A DNA stretch of 64,000 nt. Source: Breviolum minutum Mf 1.05b.01. Taxonomy: Eukaryota; Sar; Dinophyceae; Suessiales; Symbiodiniaceae. The stretch covers positions 124,001-188,000 of the forward strand of contig DF239280.1 in assembly GCA_000507305.1 (NCBI GenBank), read 5' to 3'. This document shows positions 1 through 11,749 of the stretch, piece by piece; the first letter of the stretch is position 1; the number at the start of each line of letters is the position of its first letter. Made by a program: the position numbers and the translations under genes. Below the pieces are notes generated by a model. That model saw only the letters and a list, made by a program, of their open reading frames with translations. It was not told where the DNA came from and searched no databases.

Positions 1-125
1 GGTGAATTATGCATACTTCATTCACTAGTTGGAGAAGTATGTGTCTCCCAACTTTGTGGGGGTGATTCACACAAGTCGGATTTCGAATCATGTGCCCCAA
101 AATGAAACATGAACCCCCAGAAATA

Positions 126-235
126 CTGTTGATGGAAGAAATCCTGCACCACCTGGGATGGTTAAGTTAAAACCCTATAAATAATGGGATAATTATCATC
201 CTTGGTGGTTAGCAGGATTTTGGGACCCATCAACA
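126..235. mobile_element. MITE-like inverted-repeat element, family C copy 1
   Basis: The left end TGTTGATGGAAGAAATCCTG is mirrored by an imperfect right end reading CAGGATTTTGGGACCCATCA. Two more copies lie at 582-692 and 46248-46355, so this is a dispersed non-coding family of about 110 bp. It has no ORF of note. Confidence 0.7.
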
Positions 236-377
236 CTAGGAATATCCAAGGGGAAACCAATCTCCCCCAACCGGATTGAGGTGCATGCCTCCATGCGCTA
301 CAGCATCGATTTCGGTGATGACCTCAGGATATGAATGGGAAGGAATGTTAGACATACCATATTAATAGAATGGATAT

Positions 378-479
378 CTAGGTGGTGGCAACTCAAATAT
401 TTTATATTTTCATCCCGAACCTTGGGGAAGATTTCCAATTTGACTAATATTTTTCAAATGGGTTGAAACCACCAACCAG
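378..479. mobile_element. MITE-like inverted-repeat element, family A copy 1
   Basis: The ends CTAGGTGGTGG and CCACCAACCAG are inverted repeats around an AT-rich centre containing CAAATGGGTTGAAACCACC. The flanks ATAT (left) and ATAA (right) suggest a 4-bp target duplication. Six other copies are in this window. Confidence 0.75.
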
Positions 480-581
480 ATAATCATGGATGATGATTGA
501 TGATGCTGGATTGTGATGGACGATGATAGATTAGATTAGGGGAATTTGTGAAGGTTCCTAAACTCCACTTTCAATCCTGAC

Positions 582-692
582 TACTACTGTTGATGGAAGA
601 AATCCTGCACCAGTTGATAGGTAGTTTCTCCCATTATTTACAGGGTTTTATACATTCAAGGTGGTGCAAGATTTCTTCCACCAACAGTAGTA
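582..692. mobile_element. MITE-like inverted-repeat element, family C copy 2
   Basis: The inverted ends TACTACTGTTG and CAACAGTAGTA bracket a copy of the family C body (GGAAGAAATCCTGCACC at left, GGTGCAAGATTTCTTCC at right). The termini match better here than in copy 1. Confidence 0.75.
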
Positions 693-1521
693 CGGGTTTT
701 CTCCTTTACATTGTTTGTGATAGGGATCAAATGAACTGACATGAAGTATTTTTCGCAGATCGCTGGAGTCGTCCACTGTTTTTCCGATCCAGTTGGGAAC
801 CTCTAAATCTGCCTGAGTTTAGAGTTCCAATGACAAAAACAGAGACGCAAAGATGTGGTTCCATTGATGTGATATTCAGTTTTAAGTATCATTTTCATTC
901 GCTAATTCCTGTAGATAGTGCAGTAGTGGCAATAGTCGGAAGTTGATATGCAAGTCTGCAAGTTCATGTGGTGCAGTCGTAGTGGCATTCGACTATACCA
1001 CTTCAATCCATATGTTTTGGATTTTGTCATCAAAACGATGCATAATACATATTCAGATACTCCATTATGAGTCTTTCTACATCAATGTGCAGAGTATGAA
1101 TCATATGTACCATATTACTGTGATATGTTCTGTGTTGTATAGAGATGCACAGCTGGCAGAAATGTACTGCCAGGAATTCACCTGCATCATTTCAGCCTGA
1201 CTTGCCAGGTCTTCCGCTGCACGTTTGATCGAGGTTTTGGGCTGAGTTTCTTTGGGACGACACTCGAAGATGGCTTTTCTAACGAGTGAAAATAGCTTCT
1301 AATCATGTTGTGTTTGAACACAGCTTTGATAAATCAAAGATCTTCAAGTTTGTCAAAAGCATAGAATTTCTTGAGAACATCTTCAATTAACCCCCAAGCT
1401 GAGAAGCTCAAGAGTTTTGCCTTTGGACATTTAAACACTCTTTGACCATGTTCAGTATCGTACCATGTGTATCCTTTGACAGTGGGCCTCTCACTTTTCA
1501 GGATAAGCCTGCAGGTCGCAG

Positions 1522-2016
1522 GTGAAATCCTATCGCTGTATCGTTGCTCAGGATGAAGAGAGCTCGACACTCCAAGAGATGAATGTTTCAGTGCGACCAA
1601 AAGAAACAACGCATGAAACATATCCAATAGGATCCATGTATGGTAGGTTGATTTTTACCGCAATTGTTGGTAAATATGCCAGTCCCATGGGTTCTATGGG
1701 TAGTCAATTGTGGTGATTGGATGATTGGATCGGAGGGAACTTTCAGGCTAAGGGATGTCAACAAAAAATTCGAGCTAAATGAAACCCCAATGAAAATCCG
1801 GGAAAATGATTGATTTGACTAGGAAACCTTGCTAAAAACTTTTGCATCAACTCTAAGTGGAATCTATTTCTTTGGCTGAAAAAACTGTCAGGTATTGAGT
1901 GCAGTGCTGCGGCTTTTCTTTCCAAGAAAGCCGAGGTTGGGTGGGGTGAAAGAGCTGTTGGCATTCAAGCACCGAAAAAAAGGGATGCTGACAAGTTAGT
2001 ACTCATGAAGACGCAG
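1522..2016 (+). CDS. Two-exon fragment of an unrecognised gene
   Basis: Candidate exon 1 (1522-1642) follows GCAG and ends TATG before GTAGGT. It reads VKSYRCIVAQDEESS and then a polar stretch. Exon 2 (1892-2016) follows CTGTCAG and ends ACGCAG before GTCAAT; it reads IECSAAAFLSKKAEVGWGER and then a basic region. Exon 1 leaves one base over and exon 2 supplies two, so the frame is kept across a 249-bp intron. No domain is recognised. Support is coding-like composition, splice signals and phase only. Confidence 0.45.
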
Positions 2017-3078
2017 GTCAATTTTTGTTCAATTCCTCTAGATTCTTCTAGTCTACGCATGATTTTGTCACGTTTAGCTATGTTCCGAAGATAAGGTCCA
2101 TCGTGGTTCAACTAAATCGGGCACTTTGGCACTTTGCCTAGCCTGACTAGGGTTTTGGTTGCAAGACAATCAGACAAAGAGGATCTTTTTGAGGAATTAC
2201 AGTACATCCGCCACACAAGTGCCACAAAATCTGTATTCATCCAGGATTGAATGCATTTCAAATTAATATGTCTAAGAACAATTTTCAAAATTTGTCGGAT
2301 GTGTTTGCCACTGGGACAGTCAACTCCACTTTTTTGAGTGTAACAGTTATAGACATTGGTCAAACCCCCCAAACCTTTGGCCCTTTTTTCCAATCAAAAC
2401 AAGGGGCCCCCAGCCCCGTCCCCCTTAGGGTTCACCCGGAAAGAATCACCGGCTGCGCCAGGGAGCATCTGACGGCCTTGAAGAGTCTCTTACATCCCAA
2501 GGCACAGCTCAATGCCGTTCGAACCAGGCGCAGTTGCAGCTGCAATTGATTGGATACACTGAGATTCGGTGATTTGTTTTTCTGTTTTTTTTTGGAAAAG
2601 TGTTGAATTCATCATTTTTTTGGGGCAGGTATATGAATCTACATGATATTTACATATGGCGCATAAATATTTATATTTGTTATTATATACATGATACTGG
2701 TATTTATGTATGCTATTTGGAAAGTAATTTGTTAGCCAAATTGTCTCCAACCACCCTTGAGCCGATCCAAGAAAGGTCGCGAAACCCAACATTTTTTCGT
2801 AACCCTTCCTCTAGCCGGCTGGGTTGTCGTACTAACTCAGCTGGCCAAAAACGACTTCTTTGTTTCTTTTGTTTTGTTTTGGTTTGGTTTGTTTTGTTTG
2901 TATCGAACCCAGTAGGAACCACACATTTTAATCTTGTGTTTTGTGGATGATCTTTCCCACCGAACGATCTTTGGTGCAGGTTCAGATCAATGGATTAGTA
3001 GAGAGACGAAAGATGATGAATGAAAGCACCAAAACTAAAAAGGGATGAAAAGGATTCTGAACCTATATGAACCTATGT

Positions 3079-3165
3079 GGGTGTCTCCGAAAATAGTGGT
3101 ACCCCAAAATGGATGGTTTATAATGGAAAACCCTATTAAAATGGATGATTTGGGGCTACCACTAG
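3079..3165. mobile_element. MITE-like inverted-repeat element, family B copy 1 (right end degraded)
   Basis: The left terminus GGGTGTCTCCGAAAATAGTG and the body with AATGGATGGTTTATAATGG match the four other family B copies. The right arm stops after TACCACTA, so this copy is truncated or decayed. Confidence 0.7.
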
Positions 3166-3487
3166 TGCAAGAGAGTAACTGGCACACTGTTTTAATGTCA
3201 GGGTCAACAGGGCCATCAGCACTTATCGATTCATTCATATCATGGAATGATGTTCAGCAGATGTTCACAGTGCTAGGATTGTTGATGTTTTTTGTGGACA
3301 TACGTATTTGTTTCGAAACACTGCTATCTGGCTCGCCGTAGTATGAACGATGCTCTTATACTCATGATATTACATCAGGTAAATACCTTGCTTTCAAACA
3401 ATATTTTGAACATACATTGTTTTTCTTGTTAGCACCACATTTTGTCGTCATTTAGGATTTATACTTTAATATCTACCCGGACCCTGC

Positions 3488-3531
3488 AAGGGGTGCCAAA
3501 TGGATGGGAAAGGGTGCCACTAAGCACCCCT
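3488..3531. repeat. Short inverted repeat
   Basis: AAGGGGTGCC is answered by GGTGCC and GCACCCCTT within about 45 bp, which could form a hairpin. It lies just upstream of a candidate exon. Function unknown. Confidence 0.4.
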
Positions 3532-3558
3532 TAGGGTTTAAACGGCTCCTTGTCGCAG

Positions 3559-3692
3559 GGACAAGCTGAAAAACAAAGCTACGACCGGAGCCGTAAAGTT
3601 TCAAGAGGCGCAAATTTGGAGACATTTCGGTTGGTTGTGGCTGTGAAAAATGAATGGCTAACCTCTAAAACTCTAAATGCTCTGGATTTCAA
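3559..3692 (+). CDS. Candidate internal exon, unrecognised gene
   Basis: It opens after TTGTCGCAG and reads GQAEKQSYDRSRKVSRGANL, continuing as a basic and hydrophobic mix. It either splices at CAA/GTATGC (3692) or ends at a stop at 3706-3708. The frame is open upstream to 3532. No ATG is present, so an ATG-based ORF search would miss it. No domain is recognised. Confidence 0.4.
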
Positions 3693-4176
3693 GTATGCAA
3701 AATCTTGACTTAAGGTACAAGGCCGGCAGGATATTCCGAGATCCCCAGCCGCTACTTGAAGTACCGTCTCTCATGGAAATTGTGCATCTCCACAGCACCA
3801 TCTTTGGTTTTTTGGGTGCATTGGTGTATACGTATTGCTTTCCCTTGTCCACCAATTTTTCCATGCAAAAATTAGTCAGAGAACAGGTAGGGAACCGTGA
3901 AAAGCTGTTGTTTATAGCAACACCCTTCGCTGCCCACGGTCAAAACCAGCATTTGTCATTCCATGAAATGGTGAATTTATCAATACAAACTCTGTACAGG
4001 ACAAATTCTGAGAGAAAACTAAGAAAAGTGTTGTGCTGTTTCCCCCGAAATGTCGCGGCTGATGGAGAAGACCTTACAACAACTTTCAGTTGTTTCCAGA
4101 TTGGTGGCATAGTTTTATTGGTAAAATCGGTCAAACCGGTCAAATGTTACCTCCAAAATTTCCTCCACTTCAAAAG

Positions 4177-4516
4177 CTATGCTGACTGCTTGGTTCAGGA
4201 GAGCGAGCACCTTGGCTGAGTTGATGATGTACTCAAAATCGCAGAGGAATGCTGTATGTAACCAGTGTACTGTTTGGTTCTGGTACAATCCCGGCAGTAC
4301 CTGTAATTTGCCTATCTTGGTGGTAAACAGCTTTTTGCAAATGTGTTCCTTCGGAGATGCAACCACGATGAGGAAAACTCATTCCAACGCTGGGGACATC
4401 ACAAGTTTCTATCGATAGAATGCACATACATACCAGCAGTGAAGAGTTCTCAACACTTGAGTTCACTTCGTGACGTAATTGTAATATTGCCTGAATTGGG
4501 ACTTGGCCATTTGTGA
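4177..4516 (+). CDS. Two candidate exons, unrecognised gene
   Basis: The first exon (4177-4253) reads MLTAWFRRASTLAELMMYSK and splices at GCT/GTATGT. The second opens at 4331 after TGGTAAACAG in matching phase and reads LFANVFLRRCNHDEENSFQR, open to a stop at 4514-4516. A GAC/GTAATT donor at 4474 is an alternative end. The intron would be 77 bp. The second exon has no ATG for 62 codons, which argues for an internal exon. No family is recognised. Confidence 0.45.
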
Positions 4517-4922
4517 ATTATTTTGATTGATGAAGACTTATCCTTTTCACTACTTACAACTTCTTATGTTCAGTTGTTGGACCAACTTTTCGTTTGAATT
4601 TGAAGGCTGTGGGCGTCTTTGATTGATTTCTGGCGAGGTAACCGTACTCGCAACGAACCTTGGGTTTGCAAAAAAAACATGTGCCTCAGGCCCAACTTGC
4701 CTCCAAGCATCGCCATCAAGGTGCGATTTCCCGACCATCCCAAATGATAGCTAATTGCTGAGGTTCCTTTGTTTTTTTGGGTGAATTTTTGTCATCTTAA
4801 AGACTTACTAAGCCCAACATACTTTGAGGATTATTCGAGATAGATCAGTAGAATCAGGGATGATTGTAACAGATTTTCTGCTTTCATGAGTCAAGCCTGA
4901 CCCCTGAACACATGGACATCAG

Positions 4923-5036
4923 GGAAGGGTCATGGACACCGTTGCTAAGCATCAAAAATTCACCAGGAAATCTTCGGCTTGCCGTTGGGGTGTCCGAGCT
5001 GGGGAAAGTGACATAGTGGCTATTGACTCAAGAGAC
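4923..5036 (+). CDS. Candidate 38-codon exon, unrecognised gene
   Basis: After GACATCAG the frame reads GRVMDTVAKHQKFTRKSSAC and ends ESDIVAIDSRD before GTGACA. It starts and ends in phase 0 and is bounded by plausible splice sites. Basic residues dominate the first half and acidic residues the second. No domain is recognised. Confidence 0.45.
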
Positions 5037-5720
5037 GTGACATGAGTTTGCAAGGACATTTTTGTTGGAATTTTGAGAGGTAGACTTTGTTTGACACATC
5101 CGAGAATAAGATATGACTCGACTAAGATATGTTGAGAATTTTTTGCATGAGTTCGGCAGTGTTCCAATTGGCATGGCAGGTCAATATAGTACCGAAACTG
5201 TTTGCTGTTCTACCAGGGAAGATGAGGACTGCCATCGCGATACCAATGCTTGGATCCTCCAAAGTCAATGACACAATCGAGACAAGTCGCTATAATTAGT
5301 GCGAATTCCACGCATTCAAACGTCCTCACGAGCCAAAAGCTACCTTGCGCTTCTCTGAGGACTTCTCGTTGTATATTATCTAACCAAACTAGATGAATAG
5401 ATAGATATAGGAATAGATATCTCACTGGTAAATACATATCAACAATGAATAATAGACAATCCAGACAACATTCATGTATATAGTCTGAATAGATAGATAG
5501 AAAAAAATCAAGACATGATTTTTTCACAAATAGATGCTTACATGCACATACATGGCAACCACAATTTGATTCTTCTACGTAAATATGTTGTTTTCAAACG
5601 TGCACTTCAGGATTGCGTGATGAATATAACTTTTCCATATCTGATATTGAAAGTTGAACGTGTTTTTTTTGTATCATCTCGGCCTCGGGAATGCCACTGC
5701 TGTAGTTTTTTATCCAACAG

Positions 5721-6001
5721 TTTGACGCGGTTCGCAATCCCTTGGTGAATGATGTCTTTTTCATGGATGCTGACATGTCGGAGGAATCGAACCATATCCA
5801 TCCATTTGCTGAGGCCTGCAGATGAGAACGGTCGACTGATTGGTGGACATAAAGCTTTGCTGCAGAACCTTCTAAGGACCACGGATTGCCATGGGAATAC
5901 CGAACCGAGCGACCGGATTGTGATCTCCAACCGTGCTGAAAACGACATGATTCCAGTCATTCCAGTTCATGGTCATAAAAGGCTTGAAGGCAGTCTTAAA
6001 C
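5721..6001 (+). CDS. Two candidate exons, possibly joined by a short GC-AG intron
   Basis: 5721-5813 follows CCAACAG and reads FDAVRNPLVNDVFFMDADMS, ending GAG before GCCTGC (a GC donor). The second piece, 5866-6001, follows TTGCTGCAG and includes NTEPSDRIVISNRAENDMIP, ending at GTAAGAG. The implied intron is 52 bp and keeps the frame; without it the first frame stops at once. No family is recognised. The DAD tripeptide recalls metal-binding DxD motifs but is not enough for a call. Confidence 0.35.
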
Positions 6002-6280
6002 GTAAGAGTACATCCTCATCATGTTTGAAAAAAAACAGAATCATGCAAATTCTAATCATTGAACTTATCAGAGGAGTTAGGCCTGGTCACTTCACCTATA
6101 TCTGTTCAGTTGATTTCAATTGCACAACGGACCTGTCTGTTATCAGCTGAGTCAGGTTGCTCCAAATGCGACCTTTAAAGTTGGTTTACTCTTCAAACAT
6201 GACCTTGTTTTAGGCTAGGAAATTCTCAAAAGTTTTGATTCCAAAAGTTGAAAATTATATTACCCCTATTTGCAATATAG

Positions 6281-8121
6281 ATCCTGCGCTTTGTTTCCCC
6301 TGAAGCTGTGAAATCAATTCAAACGCTTCCAGCGCATTTTCCAAGAAGATTCTGGCCCCCACGCCAACGTATTCGTAAAATGACCTATACTCAAGTATTC
6401 GAACGGCCTGTTCGAGACGTGAGGACTCCATCTCAATTCATTTTGGAGTTGGGGACCACAGTGGCGTTTCATAAAACCAGCGATGTTGGTTTTGAGGTAA
6501 ACCTTTGAGGGTTGGCGGCTCGCTGGTATCAGTGATCATTCACAGAAACTAGTCAGTATAGATTGTTGACTCAAATCCCGGTGGATGAAATTGGGGTATC
6601 TACCCCTCGAGATCCCTCGAGCCATATTTTTTTTTCCGCCACGTAAGGTGCGGGTTCAACCCCATCAAAGTTTGATCCGTTTTGGGAATACCAGAAATAC
6701 CCTGATCATCTCGAAGCGATTTTTTCGCGACAGCTTTTTGTGTATAGATCATGTAGATCCATGGAGGGAACGCGGGCCTTGAATCGACAGCAGCTTCTAT
6801 AAGGACTTAATTCTGACTTACACGGAGCATGCCTGCTAAATACTGGCTGAACTGCTGAACCTTCTTCAAACTTCAAACGTGTTTGGTGGAAGGGAGTAGG
6901 CTGTATAAAAGATCAGGCATTAGCTGTCTAAAATGTCTAAACATATTTCTCCAGGTGTCATTTCATGTGAAACTCAACAGTCAAGCATGTCGCGTATAGA
7001 TGCCTATAGCAGAAGTCTTGCCTTTAAGCTCATGGAGTTGTTCGTCCTGGCTGAAAGGTACCTCCTTTGAAGGTGGTCTAGCCATTGTAGCTCGTACAGG
7101 CAAATCCTTCCTTGAACATTAACTAAGTGCATAGAAGTGACCACTTTTGTAGCCCGCATAGAAGCCTGGATCCCACACCCTTGCCATCTCTACCCGGTGG
7201 GCATCTTGAGGTTGCGACGTCAGCATCTATTGGAGCATCCTGGCTTTGAACTTCGAGATGGAAAGTGATGTCAACTACTCTTAAAGGTGTTTTTTTGTTG
7301 AGACGCCTGTAACGTATATTCGATTTTACTTCTTGGAGAAGATCGTTGATTCATGATGCGATGTGTACTGTATGGATACATGCATGTAATTACCGTGGTG
7401 ATTTGGAAAGATCTGCAATTCAAGATTCAACTATGACAGTATATGAGTGTTTCTGGAGATGATGGTTTTCCAAACATGTTGAGTGCCATCATTTTAGAGC
7501 AGATTGCAACCTCAATGGTCAGAGGACCCACAGTGCCTGAAAGGTATTTTTTGGGCTCTATGAAGTTTACACAGTACATGGGTGTGTGGAAAAAATCGCG
7601 TTTTGGGCGAAAGTGAAGATTTTTCCTGCTCGCAACCGGCACCATTTCCCTGTTTGCTTCTCTCATGGTTTCAACCCAGGTGCATCCTGGCTGCTGACAA
7701 GTTGCAACGGGTGCGGGACGCCTAAAAAAACAGTGTGGGCAAAACTTGATGGCTATCTTATGGTTTGGGAGAGTGTATTCATGCGATATTCCTTCCTCTT
7801 TTACAGAAGATTGGCCGGTACGGAATCGCATCTTCATGGAAACCTGTTTTGTAGAATCGAGGATTTGATCAAAGAGTGGATGTCTATCTTACTTGTTTTT
7901 GTACTTAGAATATTTCGCTTCAGGGACGGTGTTCCAAACTGTTTTTGAAAGAATTCGAAAGAAGTAAACTCAAGATGAGGTGGCAAGAAAAGGTGCAAGA
8001 CGAGACAGTCAGCTATACAAGGAAGCGAGTCCAAAATCAAAGCAAATCTTCCACCAGCGATGTTGCAACACTTATGTTCAGTTCAAATTTGCGTTGGTAC
8101 TCACAAACACTGGGGTGTTAA
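6281..8121 (+). CDS. Multi-exon gene of unknown function, 3' part with stop codon
   Basis: Proposed exons are 6281-6496 (after AATATAG; contains MTYTQVFERPVRDVRTPSQF), 6562-6580 (19-nt micro-exon), 6648-6752 (KFDPFWEYQKYPDHLEAIFS), 6955-7057 (SSMSRIDAYSRSLAFKLMEL), 7138-7210, a piece opening at 7544 (VFFGLYEVYTVHGCVEKIAF), and 7924-8121. The last exon reads GRCSKLFLKEFERSKLKMRW, is Lys/Arg-rich, and ends TAA. The first six proposed exons splice with agreeing phases through introns of about 65-335 bp. The 3' end of the 7544 piece is unsettled; candidate donors lie at 7612 and 7679. The 5' end is also undefined, and exons further upstream may belong to the same gene. No domain is recognised. 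The model rests on coding-like reading, splice consensus and phase; no homology is claimed. Confidence 0.5.
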
Positions 8122-8382
8122 AACGAGGTCCTTAACGACCCCCTTTGATTTCGGTTCGTGACCTGCAAGCTAAGGATACAACGAGGTTTGTTATAGTATT
8201 TTTTCTCTTGAACTATACGTACATAACAGATCGTATCATATTATATATATCAGATTATAGATAGTAAACAACTAACGCAATTAATTTTAGAAATGACCTG
8301 TTGTCTTACAAATAATCCTTTGGCAGAAATGTTCGGGCTTCCCGGCTCGCATATATTACTTGTATTGTAATTGATGTGACAG

Positions 8383-8551
8383 AACCCAGAACAAATGCCT
8401 CCTGCATGTGAGTATGACTACTCCATTTATAGCAATGCTCAGGTCCCAGACAGTCATGTGCGAATCAACCTTGTTTGTTCTATTTCTTTCTTCATCTATC
8501 TTTGGTTTTACAAAACGGAACGGTTTTACCGAAATGGGTCTTGGGCCATAA
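8383..8551 (+). CDS. Two small candidate exons ending in a stop
   Basis: 8383-8407 (NPEQMPPA) lies between GTGACAG and a strong GTGAGT donor. 8454-8551 follows CCAGACAG, reads MCESTLFVLFLSSSIFGFTK and stops at TAA. The phases agree across a 46-bp intron. The hydrophobic core could be a membrane segment. This may be an alternative 3' end of the preceding gene or the end of another. Confidence 0.35.
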
Positions 8552-8642
8552 GATGCGAAGAAAACCAATTCCACTTGCAGGTGGTTTTTTTCGACTGAAT
8601 ACTTACATTCACAACCCTTAGTCATGGCTTATTGTGACCAAG

Positions 8643-9332
8643 GCCTTGCGAGTGAACCGCAAAACGGGCCCGGCCTCAGGGTCGCAAGGTGCCTTTTTTT
8701 GGAAGCCCTGTATCACAAGCAGCCCTTTGTGATATCTATATGTTAATTCTATGTATACATATGGTCTATTGAATGAAACAGGTTGGTTTTGAAGATTTTT
8801 AGGAAGGGCATATTTTTTACCTCGATCTATGTAGTAGAGTGTGTCAAAGTTAGAGACCTTCATATGCAGTGGAAACCACGTGGGTTTTGATTTTGGGGGA
8901 AACCCCATGGGATTTCTATGTCCCCAATTCTGGACCCACAACTCGGATCTACGCGTACTTCAAATTCATAATGAGAAATACGACACATTAAGAAACCCTA
9001 AAGACCAACCAACTGCCAAGTGTCTTTGCTTGCTGTCATCAGTGATGGTGATATCAGTGATATTCAAAGATTCACAACTCTAATTTCGAGACTTTCCTTT
9101 GTTTTGGTTCTGTTTCTACCAGGGATTTTTTGTTCTCATGTGTAGTCTTCAAGTTTTTTCTCCCAGCATTTTTTCGCCGCTGATTCTATCTCAATTCCCG
9201 CGCCTTTTTTGGAGAAGCCAAAAAAGGCGGCTGAAAACAGGTCTCACTGATGAGCCTGCACAACTGTCTGCCAAAGAAATCTTGGAAGCTCTTGGAAAAG
9301 CTGATCGGGACTCCGGGGGTTTTGAGGGGAGG
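8643..9332 (+). CDS. Two phase-matched candidate exons, unrecognised gene
   Basis: 8643-8688 (ALRVNRKTGPASGSQ, GC-rich) follows GACCAAG and ends at GTGCCT with one base left over. 9241-9332 follows GAAAACAG, supplies two bases, and reads LTDEPAQLSAKEILEALGKA followed by a Gly/Asp-rich tail to GTATCT. The intron is 552 bp. The sequence looks like a soluble, helix-forming protein. No family is recognised. Confidence 0.45.
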
Positions 9333-9678
9333 GTATCTTAGGGTTTGGGAGCTTCGGACCTTCGGATTTTGATTCTTTTTTGGATGAGTCCACAAATGCC
9401 ATGGCTCCGCAAAATGAATGGTGGTTTCAAGTTTAGACACGTCAGAACCAAGTCAACTCAGGTTGGTGGGATGATTGGTGGTTATTGATTTTCCCAATTC
9501 AACATGAAAACTCGAGGTGGTTTAATAAGCAGGACAAGAATAGAATTTGTTACCCACCAAAACTACCCCCGGGCCCAAAACCTCACGCCATTGAAAAAGA
9601 GATCAAGTCAGGTCTCAGGTGGTAGCTTTGTATTTTTATGAATTAATGCATCTAAATGTGCCAGGGTCTAAACTCCCA

Positions 9679-9768
9679 TATAGGGGACGGTCATCAACCC
9701 AGTAGTATGGGTTTGTATTCCCATTATAAGGATTCCTATTAAAGGTGGGGATGACCATCCCCAATATA
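9679..9768. mobile_element. MITE-like inverted-repeat element, family F (single copy here)
   Basis: TATAGGGGACGGTCATC at the left is mirrored by GATGACCATCCCCAATATA at the right, around a centre with CCCATTATAAGG. The structure resembles families A to E, but no second copy was seen. Confidence 0.55.
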
Positions 9769-10013
9769 GCGACTTTTGACGATGGCACATATAATAATCA
9801 TATAATATATTATAATACTCGTACATCTGTAGAAATCCACTGCAGTACCGCTACCTAAAAATCAGATTTGATGTATGCTAAAGATAGCACCAAACGATCT
9901 CACGTTTCTAGTTTTGAGGCTTTTTTGCTGGTTCAACTCAAAACCCCAAATCTCGTAGCTGGTTGGTGAATCTAGGACTTGACGGCGGATCAGCGACACA
10001 TCTACCTTTTGAG

Positions 10014-10201
10014 AGGCACCGCGAGCTGCCATGTTTCAAACTCGCTGCTCTGTGTCAATCTCCTTGGTGTCTCCATCTCAAGGCTTTGGGCGACGTTTGC
10101 CAGACATGCCTAGCACCACTGAGATGGACATGGGCAACGAGGTATGCTGGGGCATAGGAGATGTGAATTTCATGAAGTCTTTGGTGAAGTCGTATCTTCA
10201 G
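10014..10201 (+). CDS. Candidate 62-codon exon, unrecognised gene
   Basis: The frame opens near 10014 and runs to CAG/GTGGAT at 10201. It contains GRRLPDMPSTTEMDMGNEVC followed by WGIGDVNFMKSLVKSYLQ. GC content is higher than the flanks. A competing frame with an ATG-initiated ORF (9963-10157) reads less like protein and I take it as the shadow. Confidence 0.4.
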
Positions 10202-11078
10202 GTGGATTGATTAACCATTGCGAGGGACCAAAATGACACCACACCCAACCTACTTTGGAGATATCCTTGCCATCAAAAAACACTCGAAACTGAGATGGCC
10301 ATTGTCACAGCAGTATTTTCCATCCCAGAAAGAATCATTACCAGCCATTTTCAGCCAGCACCTTCTTTGTTTTTGTTGTGTGTATCGCTTTTGTATGTGA
10401 GAATATGCAACGTCTATTGGCCACCTAAAAATAAGAGATAAGAAATGAAGCTTGTCAACTGAAATAGCAAATAAAAGAAACCCGTATAGCAAGTATTGAA
10501 TTAAAGATACTAGCGAACAGGCTGTCATGTGATTTGTTCAGTGCTCATTTGGATCATTTGTAGTCCATTCCTCTTTTCAAATTAAAAGTGACCCATTTCA
10601 CCAGCTGGGATCGCTGACCATGTGCCCATGACCCAGGATGGGGACAATTGGATGGGGAAACCCATACGCATATGTATCTATACGTATATATGTATTTATC
10701 ATTATATATATACATAGATTATATTGGATCTAATTCAATTGACGGATAACCTTAGACTAATGTCAGTGGAATTGGTTGCTACTACCTTCTGATTAGGAAG
10801 AACATGATGTCACTATGGTGAAATGATGTGAAATGAGCAGCAGCCATTGAATTTGATATATCCAGGTAACATCTTACTTATAGTTTTCCGGATCGGTGAC
10901 TCGGATTGATGAGATGAACTGTGGACTTCAAACAAATCCCTGGTGTCAAGCTTTCAGCATGCGTTTTTTGAGTCCAAGTGACCGTGCAAGAGGTGACTTT
11001 TTCCCACAGTTTGGCCTGTGTGAACCTCATATTCAGTTGGTTATTTCACCCTATTTATTGTTGTTGTGAGACATTCAG

Positions 11079-11134
11079 AGCATTTAGAACTCATGATGCA
11101 ACACATGCAACATGTTGAGCAACAAATCGTCCAG
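11079..11134 (+). CDS. Candidate exon with Met/Gln-rich helix
   Basis: Between GACATTCAG and CCAG/GTGTCT the frame reads HLELMMQHMQHVEQQIVQ. It looks like an amphipathic or coiled-coil helix. The same frame stays open beyond the donor to a TAA near 11225. Unrecognised. Confidence 0.35.
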
Positions 11135-11563
11135 GTGTCTCAGCAGGGCCACCTTTTATCAGCTTCTCCAAACTGTGTTGCAGTATGCAGTATGCATTTC
11201 TACTTACACCGCTTACAACAACGGTAATTTGAAAACCATGAGTTCAAACATGTTTTAGAGTCTTCGAGATTAAACACCAGGATGTACTTTGATTTCAGCG
11301 GGTAATGCAGCGTCATTACGCAACGTGAATCCACTAATCATGTCAAGCAAAGAGTAAGCAAATTTCCATCATGTCTTGGTGTAATGTCATTTTCTTGATA
11401 TTTATCCAAAGTCATGTTATTGAATATATCAATGATAGTCATATGATATTCAAATACCATGCATATACATATATGGCTACACCTCTGAAACATTTTGCAC
11501 ATAATTCCCTGGAGGTGAAAGGTTAAGATCATCTTCCTTTCTTTTCATGGGTGATGGCTGCAG

Positions 11564-11634
11564 GCGGTGAAAGCGGCGGTTCGAGCCAACAAGGCAGGTG
11601 AAATTTTCATCAACGATTGGACCATGGGGAAGAT
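11564..11634 (+). CDS. Candidate exon cut short by a MITE
   Basis: After GGCTGCAG the frame reads AVKAAVRANKAGEIFINDWT. It runs directly into a family D element beginning at 11638. The true 3' end may be a donor inside the exon (GCAG/GTGAAA) or may have been displaced by the insertion. Unrecognised. Confidence 0.35.
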
Positions 11635-11637
11635 TGC

Positions 11638-11743
11638 TACCCTCCCTGAAACTAACATAGCACCTACAAATGATGGGTTTCCAATAGGAATCTCCTTTTC
11701 CAGGGGTGTATTTTCAGGTGCTATGTTAGTTTCAAGGATGGTA
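11638..11743. mobile_element. MITE-like inverted-repeat element, family D copy 1
   Basis: TACCCTCCCTGAAACTAACA at the left is mirrored by GTTAGTTTCAAGGATGGTA at the right. A second copy is at 28772-28874. The interior contains CTTTTCCAGGGGTGTATTTTC, also found in family E, so D and E are probably related. Confidence 0.75.
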
Positions 11744-11749
11744 TCTAAG

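Noticed and set aside
3677-4219. 180-codon plus ORF
   Set aside because: Its length is near what chance allows in this amount of AT-rich DNA. It overlaps the better exon at 4177 and has no recognisable content.
5037-5079. Extra exon DIFVGILR at 5055-5079
   Set aside because: It would need an 18-bp intron, too short to be credible.
7427-7837. Minus-strand ORF with CPHC...C....C resembling a zinc ribbon
   Set aside because: The plus strand over the same bases carries a phase-compatible exon, and the Cys spacing has no further support.
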